From UBA4658 sp002405485 (lineage in GTDB: Bacteria > Planctomycetota > Phycisphaerae > Phycisphaerales > UBA1924), in contig DAISGC010000125.1 of NCBI GenBank assembly GCA_036823255.1, forward strand, positions 1 to 7,639: a DNA stretch of 7,639 bases. The letters run 5' to 3'. A model generated the notes under the pieces. That model ran no database searches, was not told where the DNA came from, and worked only from the letters and a program-made list of their open reading frames with translations. Shown one piece after another: positions 1 to 6,114 of the stretch. The position numbers and the translations under genes are program-made. Positions within the stretch are counted from its first letter, which is position 1; every line of letters starts with the position of its first letter.

Positions 1-17
1 CAACGGGAGTTGCTCAG

Positions 18-824
18 ATGAACGTGGTGCCGATGCATGCTCGATGCGCGTTTGGATTGATGTCCGCGGCGATGATCGGGGCGGGAACGATGCTGCCCAG
101 CGCCGCGATGGCGGGCGCCGCGGTGCAGACGGGGGTGCACGCGGATGCGCACGAGCGGCGTGCAGAGCCAACGGTGATCTCCGCCGACGGCGGCGCGATC
201 GTGAGCCGGGCTCCGGATCAGGCGAAAGTGTCCGTCGGCGTTGAAGCCTCTGGGAAGACGACCGCGGAAGCGACCGACGCCCTCAACAAGGCGATGGAGC
301 GGGTGATCAAGGCGGTGAAGGACACGCAGCTTGCGGGCCTGGTGGTGCAGAGCCAGAGCGTCTCGCTTCATCCGGAATATGAGCGGCAGTCCGACGGCCG
401 GCAGACGCGCGAGCCGAGGATCATCGGGTATCGGGCGAGCAACACCATCCGCGTGACGACCGCCGACGTCGCAAGCGTGGGCCAGGTGCTCGACAAGGCC
501 GTCGCCGCCGGCGCAAATCAGGTGTTCGGGATCGGCTTTGCGCGAAAGGACGACGCGGAAGCCCGTCGCGAGGCGCTGGTGAAGGCCACGGCGGACGCCA
601 GGAGCAAGGCCGAGGCGATCGCCGACGCCCTCGGGTATCGGATCGTGCGGGTGCAACGGGCCCAGACCGGCTCGGTCGGCGTGCGGCCGATGTACAAGTC
701 CTGGGGCCGGGGAATGGAGTTCGCCGCCGACGTGCAGTTCGCCCCCGCTCCGACGCCGATCGAGTCCGGACAAGTCGAGGTTTCGGCGAACGTGAGCGTG
801 GAGTTCGTCGTCGAGCCCAAGTAA
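18..824 (+). CDS. Secreted SIMPL-domain (DUF541) protein
   Basis: A 268-residue protein of the SIMPL/DUF541 family, which includes E. coli YggE and Brucella BP26. These are periplasmic or outer-membrane-associated proteins linked to oxidative-stress tolerance or channel-like assemblies, with no known enzymatic reaction. Residues 1-32 look like a Sec signal peptide: a hydrophobic stretch at about 11-31, then AMA before a likely cut near residue 32. The SIMPL domain covers about residues 52-266. Family hallmarks are visible: SRAPDQAKVSVGVE (63-76), GYRASN (137-142), AGANQVFGIGF (164-174), an Ala/Glu-rich helix with KAEAIADALG near 197-206, and a closing beta strand with VEVSANVSVEF. The length is typical. 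The ATG at 18 follows GGGAG at 5-9 with an 8-base gap, which supports this start; an in-frame ATG at 33 would shorten the signal peptide. The cysteine at residue 10 is not in a lipobox. The family call is firm; the cellular role is not. Confidence 0.93.
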   Translation: MNVVPMHARCAFGLMSAAMIGAGTMLPSAAMAGAAVQTGVHADAHERRAEPTVISADGGAIVSRAPDQAKVSVGVEASGKTTAEATDALNKAMERVIKAVKDTQLAGLVVQSQSVSLHPEYERQSDGRQTREPRIIGYRASNTIRVTTADVASVGQVLDKAVAAGANQVFGIGFARKDDAEARREALVKATADARSKAEAIADALGYRIVRVQRAQTGSVGVRPMYKSWGRGMEFAADVQFAPAPTPIESGQVEVSANVSVEFVVEPK

Positions 825-858
825 GCAGAGGTGCTTCGGCAGGAGCCAGCGATCGTCC

Positions 859-888
859 GACGGAGGGCGTTTCCTCGCGTCCCCCGTC
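859..888 (+). terminator. G+C-rich hairpin after the SIMPL gene, possible terminator
   Basis: Bases 859-869 can pair with 878-888 around an 8-base loop (870-877). The stem has ten of eleven positions paired: a 5-bp outer stem, one A/C mismatch, then five pairs including one G-T. It lies 35 bases after the SIMPL stop and about 20 bases before the next start. No T-run follows, so classical intrinsic termination is uncertain. It could instead be a weak terminator or an RNA-stabilising stem. Confidence 0.35.
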
Positions 889-896
889 GTCCCGAG

Positions 897-902
897 TACG
901 AT
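897..902 (+). promoter_or_regulatory. Candidate -10 box (TACGAT) for the membrane-protein gene
   Basis: TACGAT matches four of six positions of the bacterial TATAAT consensus. It ends 7 bases before the ATG at 910, the usual distance from a -10 box to a transcription start, so a transcript from here would begin at or next to the start codon and be leaderless. No convincing -35 box is visible 16-18 bases upstream. The lack of a good Shine-Dalgarno sequence before 910 fits this reading but does not prove it. Confidence 0.28.
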
Positions 903-909
903 CGTGCGC

Positions 910-2163
910 ATGGCTCAATCCACACCGCCCCCGTCGTTTCAGCCGCGGACACTGGCCAGGTCGCTGACGCTCGACGATCTGACGCACGACCTGGTCTGGC
1001 CGAAGCTGCTGCGCGTGCCACATTTCTGCATGCGACCCCAGCGCGTGGTGATGGCGCTGGTGTACGCGATCGGGATGGTGCTGCTGGTGTCGGCGGCGGA
1101 CCGCGTGGACGGAAACGCCACCCAGAACGAACTCGCCGGGATGCTCCAGCGGATCGCGATCTCCGGTGCATCGGCGACGGTCGGCGACGGCGAGGGCGAG
1201 GCCGGCCCCCCAGGGTCGCGCGTCGCCAAGCAGATCCATGACGCGTTCATCGGCGAGCCCGCGCTCCTGCTCAAGGACGCGCCGATGGTCGCGCTCATCA
1301 TCCTGCCCCTCATGCTCGTCTGGACGTCGCTGTTTGCCGGAGCGATCACCCGGTCGGCGGCGTGCGAGATCGGGCAGGGCGTCCATCTGTCCTGGCCGCA
1401 GTCGCTCGGGTTCGCGCTCCGGCGATTGCCCACGCTTGTGCTGGCGCTCGCTCTCCCGCTGATCATCGTCTGGTTGATCGTGCTCGCCCTGAGCGTCGGG
1501 GGCGCGGCCCTGTTCTCCCTCAATGTTCTGAACCTGCTTGGGGGCCTGCTCTGGCCGGGGTTCCTGATCGCCGGGCTCATCGCGGCGATCGTCATGCTCG
1601 CCTTTGTGCTTTCCTGGAGCATGCTCATCCCGTCGGTCTCCTGCGAGGGGACCGACGCGATCGACGCCGTGCAGCACGCGTACTCGTTCGTGTTCGCCCG
1701 GCCGCTGCGGCTGGTGGTGTACCTGGTCATCCTCGTCGCGCAGCTCGCCGTGTTCATGACCATCATCGGGATCATCCTCTGGCTCGCGGTGCATGTGGCC
1801 CAGTCCGCCGCCCTCACCTGGACGACGCCGCGCGGCATCCAGGCGCTCGGGCAGGTGCCCCTGCACTCTGGTATCGAGCCGCCGTTTGGCACCCCGGCCC
1901 CTTCGCTCTCGACGCGCATCAGCCGAGGGCTCGTGAACTTCTGGTCGCTCATCCCCGCGGCGTTGCTGCTGGCGTTTCCGATCAGCTATCTGTGGACGGG
2001 CGCCACGATGCTGTACCTCGCCATGCGCCGCCTGGTGGATGCGCAGGATTTCAGCGAGATCTGGATGCCCACGCTCATCCCGGGCACGAGCGCTCCGGCG
2101 CTCACGCAGCCGGCGGCGGGCTCACAGGGCGTCTCCGACACCGGCCCCGCCGACGACTCATGA
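910..2163 (+). CDS. Polytopic inner-membrane protein of unknown function
   Basis: A 417-residue protein counted from the ATG at 910; an in-frame GTG at 904 would add two residues. I do not recognise a named family with certainty. After a soluble N-terminus of about 44 residues come strongly hydrophobic segments at about 46-63, 123-145, 174-201, 210-238, 266-296 and 343-373, giving roughly six to seven membrane spans. A charged loop of about 60 residues lies between the first and second spans. The stretch around 245-265 (EGTDAIDAVQHAYSFVFARP) resembles the amphipathic segment of multi-span proteins in the DUF4013 / GDPD-membrane-domain style, but this is a resemblance only. The C-terminal 30 residues are Ala/Pro/Ser-rich and probably disordered. 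No catalytic motif is seen. The 3' end overlaps the next gene (ATGA), suggesting a two-gene operon. Upstream, GAG at 894-896 is at best a weak ribosome site. Confidence 0.82.
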   Translation: MAQSTPPPSFQPRTLARSLTLDDLTHDLVWPKLLRVPHFCMRPQRVVMALVYAIGMVLLVSAADRVDGNATQNELAGMLQRIAISGASATVGDGEGEAGPPGSRVAKQIHDAFIGEPALLLKDAPMVALIILPLMLVWTSLFAGAITRSAACEIGQGVHLSWPQSLGFALRRLPTLVLALALPLIIVWLIVLALSVGGAALFSLNVLNLLGGLLWPGFLIAGLIAAIVMLAFVLSWSMLIPSVSCEGTDAIDAVQHAYSFVFARPLRLVVYLVILVAQLAVFMTIIGIILWLAVHVAQSAALTWTTPRGIQALGQVPLHSGIEPPFGTPAPSLSTRISRGLVNFWSLIPAALLLAFPISYLWTGATMLYLAMRRLVDAQDFSEIWMPTLIPGTSAPALTQPAAGSQGVSDTGPADDS

Positions 2164-2486
2164 ACGCGACCGGCACCATCCCGCTGCCTGCCGAACCTGA
2201 TGCGAGGGCGAACGTTGCCGCCCGTCTCGCCGGGCTGCTCGCCGAACTCGGCGTGGCGGAGCTGACCATGACCGACCCGCGGCACTGCGCGATCATGCAT
2301 CTCCCCACCCGCCAGACCGATCTGCCGGCGATGATCGTCGGCGCCTCGCCCGGGGTGATCTTCGCGACAGCGAAGGGGTCCCTCGGGCCCGTCGTGGAAC
2401 TGCTCATCGACGAGCACGCGGTGCGCTACGCCGTCGACGAGCACGCGGCCGCGGACTTCCGGCAACTCGCCGGACAAACCGCCTAG
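2160..2486 (+). CDS. Small hypothetical protein coupled to the membrane protein
   Basis: A 108-residue protein whose ATG at 2160 overlaps the TGA of the upstream membrane protein in the arrangement ATGA, a classic sign of translational coupling. There is no separate Shine-Dalgarno sequence just upstream. The frame is open well upstream of 2160, but that extension lies antiparallel to nothing useful and simply overlaps the membrane-protein gene. The protein is soluble and acidic, with no signal peptide or membrane span. Residues 14-33 look helical (RANVAARLAGLLAELGVAEL). The middle has alternating hydrophobic residues (CAIMHLP, PAMIVGASPGVIFATA) suggesting beta strands. The C-terminus carries a duplicated (I/V)DEHA motif at about 83-97. 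I do not recognise the family. Conserved coupling would suggest it works with, or is co-expressed with, the membrane protein. The alternative, a chance open frame, is less likely given the tight overlap and the clean 16-base spacing to the convergent truB. Confidence 0.7.
   Translation: MNATGTIPLPAEPDARANVAARLAGLLAELGVAELTMTDPRHCAIMHLPTRQTDLPAMIVGASPGVIFATAKGSLGPVVELLIDEHAVRYAVDEHAAADFRQLAGQTA
2407..2448 (+). repeat. 15-bp direct repeat inside the small gene
   Basis: The 15-mer TCGACGAGCACGCGG occurs at 2407-2421 and exactly again at 2434-2448. The copies are 27 bases apart, so they stay in frame and encode two (I/V)DEHA units nine residues apart (IDEHAVRYAVDEHAAA). This looks like a recent small internal duplication or selection for a repeated helical motif. 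Confidence 0.8.
2458..2474. terminator. Hairpin at the convergent gene end, possible bidirectional terminator
   Basis: TCCGGC at 2458-2463 pairs perfectly with GCCGGA at 2469-2474 around a 5-base loop. It sits in the last codons of the small gene and just beyond the stop of the convergent truB, with only 16 bases between the two stop codons. No T-run is present on either side, and in sequence this G+C-rich a 6-bp stem can arise by chance. Confidence 0.2.
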
Positions 2487-2502
2487 GCCCGGACGCGCCA
2501 GT

Positions 2503-3300
2503 TCAGGCGTTGTCAAGATTCGGCTCTTCGGGCCGATCGATCCGCACGCCGGTCCTGGGATCGACCCGGATGATGTCGCTCTCCCGAAGCACGTCGGGCA
2601 GGGACTCCAGCGGCCAGGCCTCGTCAACGCGATACGGACCGATGGCCGTGCGCCGCAGCCCGCGCAGGCACCCGGCGTGTCCGGTCAGCGCGATGCCGAT
2701 GTCCCGGGCCAGGGACCGCACGTACGTCCCTTTGCCGCACTCGAACTCGATCGTGAGCATCGGCCAGTCATAGTGCAGCACGCGGGCCGAGTGGATCATC
2801 ACCGGACGCTCGGCCATCTCCGGAGCGCGGCCCTTGCGGGCGAGCTCGTACGCCCGCTGGCCGTTCACCCACATCGCGCTGAACGCCGGCGGCCGCTGCG
2901 CGATCTCGCCGGTGAATCGGCTCTCGAGCACGCGTTGCAGCTCATCGAGCGTCGGCACCGTCGCCGGCGCGGGGTTCGCAACCAGCTCGCCCTCGAGGTC
3001 GTCGGTGTTCGAGGCGTGCGCCAGGTCGATCTCCGCGACATACGTCTTCCGTCCGGCCATGAGTGCGTCGCACAGGCGGGTGGCGCGCCCGACCAGCACG
3101 ATGAGCAGCCCGCTCGCCAGCGGATCAAGCGTGCCCGCGTGCCCGACGGCGATGTTCCGGCGACGCTTCGGATCGCCCACGCCCCCCGCGATGAGCTTCT
3201 TCTTCACGACTCGGCACGCCGTCATCGACGACACCGCACGCTTGGCCGGTTTGTCGATGAGCACGAGCCCTGAAGGCGGCGGCGGAGAGTTGGGATCCAT
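2503..3300 (-). CDS. truB: tRNA pseudouridine(55) synthase TruB
   Basis: A 265-residue TruB, which isomerises U55 of tRNA T-loops to pseudouridine in the cytoplasm. The fold starts with GLVLIDKPAK (11-20). The catalytic motif GHAGTLDPLASG (53-64) contains the nucleophilic Asp59. KTY follows at 85-87 (the conserved Tyr), then QRPPAFSA (135-142) and CGKGTYVRSLARDIG (178-192). It ends near residue 265, whereas E. coli TruB is about 314, so the C-terminal PUA domain is absent or reduced; such short forms are known. Compared with E. coli there is a basic insertion of a dozen or so residues (about 38-50, with KRRR) just before the catalytic motif. The ATG at 3300 overlaps by one base the TGA of the upstream glycosyltransferase gene (TGATG), and AGGAG lies 10 bases upstream. 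The frame stays open further upstream, but that part overlaps the glycosyltransferase and does not look like protein. Confidence 0.96.
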   Translation of the reverse strand: MDPNSPPPPSGLVLIDKPAKRAVSSMTACRVVKKKLIAGGVGDPKRRRNIAVGHAGTLDPLASGLLIVLVGRATRLCDALMAGRKTYVAEIDLAHASNTDDLEGELVANPAPATVPTLDELQRVLESRFTGEIAQRPPAFSAMWVNGQRAYELARKGRAPEMAERPVMIHSARVLHYDWPMLTIEFECGKGTYVRSLARDIGIALTGHAGCLRGLRRTAIGPYRVDEAWPLESLPDVLRESDIIRVDPRTGVRIDRPEEPNLDNA

Positions 3301-5108
3301 CAGCGATGCGCTCCTGCTCGCAGCCGAGTCGAGTACACCTCCACCCGCACCGTGCGACCGACCGAATAGTTGAACCCCTCGATCGTCGCCGCGTGCGCCC
3401 ACTCCCCGGCAAGCCGTCTGGCGAGGTCCGGATGCCGGAGGGCGTCCACCGCGACCACTCCCTCGGAAGCGGCGTGGCGACGCATCCACGCCTCCGCATC
3501 GTCCGGACCGATCCGCTCGCCACGCCCGCGCAGCAGGTAGATCGCACTGTCCTCCTGATACCCGACCAGAGCCACCGGCGGAGGCGATTCCACTCCCGCG
3601 CTCAGCGTCGCGATGGCCCGCTCCAGGCCGGGACTCACCCACACGCGCTGGCTCCGAGGCAGGACGACGCCGAGTACCACCCAGACCCACACGATGACGC
3701 ACACGCCACCCAGCGCGTGCGCCCGCACAAACCGCCCTTGTCCGATCGCGCGGTTCGCCAGCCACAGCAGCACCCCGAGCGCCGCCACCAGCGCCGCCAG
3801 CAGCGACCATGCCGTCGGCACGCCGAGCGTCGCCGTGCTCCCGCCGAGGACGACGAGCATCACGGCGGCCGTCCCGAGTCCCAGGAACCCGATGCCCACC
3901 CAGATCGCAAAGCCGAGCCGAGAACCAAGCGAGCGCGCCTGAGCCAGCAGCGGACTCTGCCCCCGTGTCAGATCGACCGCGACCTTCGCCGAGAGCAGGG
4001 CCAGCGCCGGGTACATCGGCAGCGTGTAGTGGGGGAGCTTGGTGGCGATGAGCTCAAAGACCAGCCACGACGGCACGGTCCAGGCGATCAGAAACACGAC
4101 CGGATCCCGGTGCGCCGCGTCGGAGCCCGAGTGCACGGCTCGCCGGCCGCGCCACGCCCGATACGCGCTCCTCAGGCCGTCCACGACCGCCATGAGCGTC
4201 AGCATCGACCCCGGCCAGAGCAGCACGCTGAGCATCACCGTGTGGTATCCCGGCGGGCCCCAGTGCCCTTCCGCCGCGTCGCCGGATCGACCCACGGTCT
4301 CTTCCCACACGATCGACACATACCGCTCCCACCCGACGCGCGAGCCGACCTCATACACCCACGGCCCGACCACCGCGAGCATCACCGGCACGCCCCACAG
4401 CGGCTTGAGCCCCGTCCACACCCATCGCCAGCGCCCCGTCACCACGCACAGGCCAAGCGCAGTCAGCACGGCCACCATCGGTGTGATCGGGCCCTTGGCA
4501 AGGATGCCAAGACCCATCCCGACCCAGAAGGCCATCGCCCATGCCCACGCTCTGGCCACGCTGCCCCGCGTCTTGCTCTCCGTCGCCCCAGCGGAACCGC
4601 TCCAGACCGTCCACAACGCGGCGATCGTGCCGACCACCGTGAGCAGCAGCAACTGATCCGCCCGTGCCTGGTGGGCGTCCCAGATGACCATGGGCGAGAG
4701 CGCCAGCAGCGCCGCCCCACCAACCCCAGCCGCTCTGCCGAACATCCACACGCCCAGCCGCCACGTGAGCAGCACCGCGCCGATCGCGCACAGCACGCTC
4801 GGCAGGCGAAAGACCCAGATGTTCCCGTTGGCCCACTGGCCCGGATCATCGCCAAAGACCCGAGCACTCCCGCTCTGAAGCCAGTAGATGAGCGGGGGTT
4901 TGTTCAGCCGAGGCCGATCCTGGACCTTCGGCACCACATAGTCCCCGGTCATGACCATCTGGCGACTCGCCTGCGCGAAACGCGACTCGTCGCGATCCAC
5001 CGGAGGCACGGACCAGAGCCCGGGCACATACACTGCCAGCGTGAGCATGATGAGCGCACACGCGGCCCGCCAACCCGACAAGCCCTTGCTTCCCGCGTCC
5101 GTTCCCAT
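3300..5108 (-). CDS. ArnT/PMT-like membrane glycosyltransferase (GT39/GT83 type)
   Basis: A 602-residue integral membrane glycosyltransferase of the GT-C fold. Family members (ArnT, PMT_2 domain) move a sugar from a polyprenyl-phosphate donor to lipid A, protein or glycan on the outer face of the inner membrane. After a first span at about 15-33 comes the acidic catalytic loop motif VDRDESRFAQASRQM (37-51), followed by NKPPLIYW (69-76), both ArnT-type. KGP occurs at 205-207, GHWGPPGYH near 271-279, and the typical KLPHYTLPMYPALALL at 367-382. About eleven to thirteen spans are visible. The last 85 residues or so form a soluble domain. The start at 5108 is the only ATG just before the first span; GGAGG at 5130-5126 is 17 bases away, too far for an ideal site, so initiation may be leaderless. 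Its stop overlaps truB by one base. Donor and acceptor cannot be read from the sequence. Confidence 0.93.
   Translation of the reverse strand: MGTDAGSKGLSGWRAACALIMLTLAVYVPGLWSVPPVDRDESRFAQASRQMVMTGDYVVPKVQDRPRLNKPPLIYWLQSGSARVFGDDPGQWANGNIWVFRLPSVLCAIGAVLLTWRLGVWMFGRAAGVGGAALLALSPMVIWDAHQARADQLLLLTVVGTIAALWTVWSGSAGATESKTRGSVARAWAWAMAFWVGMGLGILAKGPITPMVAVLTALGLCVVTGRWRWVWTGLKPLWGVPVMLAVVGPWVYEVGSRVGWERYVSIVWEETVGRSGDAAEGHWGPPGYHTVMLSVLLWPGSMLTLMAVVDGLRSAYRAWRGRRAVHSGSDAAHRDPVVFLIAWTVPSWLVFELIATKLPHYTLPMYPALALLSAKVAVDLTRGQSPLLAQARSLGSRLGFAIWVGIGFLGLGTAAVMLVVLGGSTATLGVPTAWSLLAALVAALGVLLWLANRAIGQGRFVRAHALGGVCVIVWVWVVLGVVLPRSQRVWVSPGLERAIATLSAGVESPPPVALVGYQEDSAIYLLRGRGERIGPDDAEAWMRRHAASEGVVAVDALRHPDLARRLAGEWAHAATIEGFNYSVGRTVRVEVYSTRLRAGAHR
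3311..3315 (-). promoter_or_regulatory. Ribosome binding site of truB
   Basis: On the minus strand AGGAG lies at 3315-3311, ten bases before the ATG at 3300 and inside the end of the glycosyltransferase gene. It supports the 3300 start over longer readings of the frame, and it means truB can be translated both by its own site and by coupling. Confidence 0.6.
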
Positions 5109-5116
5109 GCAGCGAG

Positions 5117-5122
5117 AGCATA
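5117..5122 (-). promoter_or_regulatory. Candidate -10 box (TATGCT) for the glycosyltransferase gene
   Basis: On the minus strand TATGCT (5122-5117) matches four of six consensus positions and ends 8 bases before the ATG at 5108, which would give a nearly leaderless transcript. It overlaps CATACT on the plus strand (5119-5124), a candidate -10 for the divergent phosphatase gene. The -35 region is not recognisable, so this is tentative. Confidence 0.3.
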
Positions 5123-5141
5123 CTGCCTCCGTTCCAAGCCG

Positions 5142-5912
5142 ATGCGCATGACCGCCGATCCGCCGCCATCCCGCCTCTGGTGGCTCTGGCCGATCGCCAT
5201 CGGCGTCACGGGTCTCTTCGTCGTCTATCCCTTCGACGGCCCCCTCAGCCACGCAGCTTCGAACCTCGAGCGATCCCTCGGCGGGGACGTTCGCCGCGAA
5301 CTGCACGCCTGGCAGCAGTTCGGTCAGGGGTTCTGCCTGATCGTGGTCGCGGCGCTGATCTGGCTCCTCGATCCCGTCCGCCGCAGACGCCTGCTGGATC
5401 TGCTGCTGATCGTCATCCTCAGCCAGTTCGCATCCATGCTGGGAAAGCTGTTCATCGGTCGGCCTCGCCCGCGACCGGAGTTCGATGACCCGCGCACGTT
5501 CCTGTTCCCCTGGGGCACGTATCCGATCCAGGTCGCCGGCGAGACCCGCCACGTGCACGCCTGGGACATCGCTTCGGGCGCGGGGTCAGACCTGTGGTCC
5601 ATGCCCTCCAGCCACACGCTGTTCGCGTTCGCCCTGGCAACCTTCCTAACAGGGATCTATCCGCGCATTCGGTGGCTGGTGATCGCCCTGGCCGCACTCG
5701 TCGCCTTCGCCCGCGTTCTCTTCGACGCCCACTGGCCAACCGACGTCGTCGTCGGGGGCGCGATCGGGTGGCTCCTGGGCGCCTGGGTGACCCGCGGCTA
5801 CCTCGGCGTGCGATTGCTGGACGCCCTCTGGGTCCGGTGTGTCGATCGGCGGGCTTCTCCGGCCTATCCCGCGCTCAGGGCCGCAGAAGCCCGGCTCCCC
5901 GATCGCCGATAA
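5142..5912 (+). CDS. PAP2-family membrane phosphatase
   Basis: A 256-residue type 2 phosphatidic acid phosphatase (PAP2 superfamily, as in PgpB, UppP-like BacA-independent enzymes, LpxE). These remove phosphate from lipid phosphates at the membrane. Numbering from the second ATG at 5148, all three signature motifs are present: C1 as KX6RP (KLFIGRPRP, K100 to P108), C2 as PSSH (153-156), and C3 as RX5HX3D (R189, H195, D199). Ala188 replaces the usual Ser before the C3 arginine. Roughly six spans lie at about 11-28, 60-74, 82-98, 155-170, 175-193 and 198-214, with an active-site loop of about 45 residues between C1 and C2. Starts at 5142 or 5148 are both possible, since neither has a clear Shine-Dalgarno sequence. 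The gene is divergent from the glycosyltransferase, 33 bases away. The substrate is unknown; undecaprenyl pyrophosphate, phosphatidylglycerophosphate or lipid A are the usual candidates. Confidence 0.93.
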   Translation: MRMTADPPPSRLWWLWPIAIGVTGLFVVYPFDGPLSHAASNLERSLGGDVRRELHAWQQFGQGFCLIVVAALIWLLDPVRRRRLLDLLLIVILSQFASMLGKLFIGRPRPRPEFDDPRTFLFPWGTYPIQVAGETRHVHAWDIASGAGSDLWSMPSSHTLFAFALATFLTGIYPRIRWLVIALAALVAFARVLFDAHWPTDVVVGGAIGWLLGAWVTRGYLGVRLLDALWVRCVDRRASPAYPALRAAEARLPDRR

Positions 5913-5941
5913 CCCACTCTGGTCACGCGCTGGGCAGTGCC

Positions 5942-5947
5942 TAGACT
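5942..5947 (+). promoter_or_regulatory. Candidate -10 box (TAGACT) for tRNA-Ser
   Basis: TAGACT matches four of six positions of the -10 consensus and lies 29 bases before the mature tRNA 5' end, leaving a 5' leader of about 20 bases for RNase P to remove. A poor -35 (CTGGTC, 5919-5924) lies 17 bases upstream. TTGACC at 5947-5952 resembles a -35 but would place its -10 against the tRNA itself, so I prefer TAGACT. Confidence 0.35.
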
Positions 5948-5976
5948 TGACCCCTGTTCAGCCAGGTTGCACTTCC

Positions 5977-6063
5977 GGAGAGGTGTCCGAGCGGCTGAAG
6001 GAACGCGACTGGAAATCGCGTATACGGGAAACCGTATCGAGGGTTCGAATCCCTCCCTCTCCG
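5977..6063 (+). tRNA. tRNA-Ser, anticodon GGA
   Basis: An 87-base class II tRNA. The acceptor stem GGAGAGG (5977-5983) pairs with CCTCTCC (6056-6062), with discriminator G at 6063. The D arm follows TG at 5984-5985. The anticodon stem CGCGA/TCGCG (6004-6008, 6016-6020) closes a 7-base loop, CTGGAAA, with anticodon GGA at 6011-6013, reading UCC and UCU serine codons. The long variable arm has a 6-bp stem (6022-6027 with 6032-6037) capped by GAAA, diagnostic of tRNA-Ser. The T arm is GAGGG-TTCGAAT-CCCTC (6039-6055). CCA is not encoded. The discriminator G and the variable arm are the features seryl-tRNA synthetase recognises. Confidence 0.98.
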
Positions 6064-6067
6064 CTTC

Positions 6068-6114
6068 AGCGGGAGACTCTCCCACCTGCACGGTGGCCCG
6101 GGTCTCCCGCTTTG
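6068..6114 (+). terminator. Stem-loop terminator after tRNA-Ser
   Basis: A perfect 10-bp inverted repeat, AGCGGGAGAC (6068-6077) with GTCTCCCGCT (6102-6111), starts five bases after the tRNA. The enclosed sequence carries a second 5-bp stem (CCACC 6082-6086 with GGTGG 6092-6096). It ends in a short T-run (TTTGTCATT). This is the strongest inverted repeat in the window and very likely ends the tRNA transcript. Confidence 0.85.

Noticed and set aside
421..1866. 481-residue minus-strand frame
   Set aside because: Its Asp/Arg/Gly-rich low-complexity translation is typical of the antisense of a high-G+C gene. It overlaps the convincing SIMPL and membrane-protein genes.
3301..3810. N-terminal extension of truB by about 170 residues
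   Set aside because: It overlaps the glycosyltransferase C-terminus in another frame and reads as Gly/Arg/Ala shadow. TruB homology begins just after the ATG at 3300, which has an AGGAG site.
5109..5558. Longer glycosyltransferase starting upstream of 5108
   Set aside because: The added 150 residues are antisense to the PAP2 gene, charged and without membrane character. The first membrane span follows directly after the ATG at 5108.
3306..5912. 868-residue plus-strand open frame running opposite the glycosyltransferase into the PAP2 gene
   Set aside because: The part before 5142 is Arg/His/Pro-rich shadow sequence antisense to a well-supported glycosyltransferase. Only the last 256 residues look like protein, and these are the PAP2 gene.
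5977..6114. tRNA-Ser as an integration site for a mobile element
   Set aside because: There is no integrase and no repeated copy of the tRNA 3' end within the window, and the flanking genes have ordinary composition.
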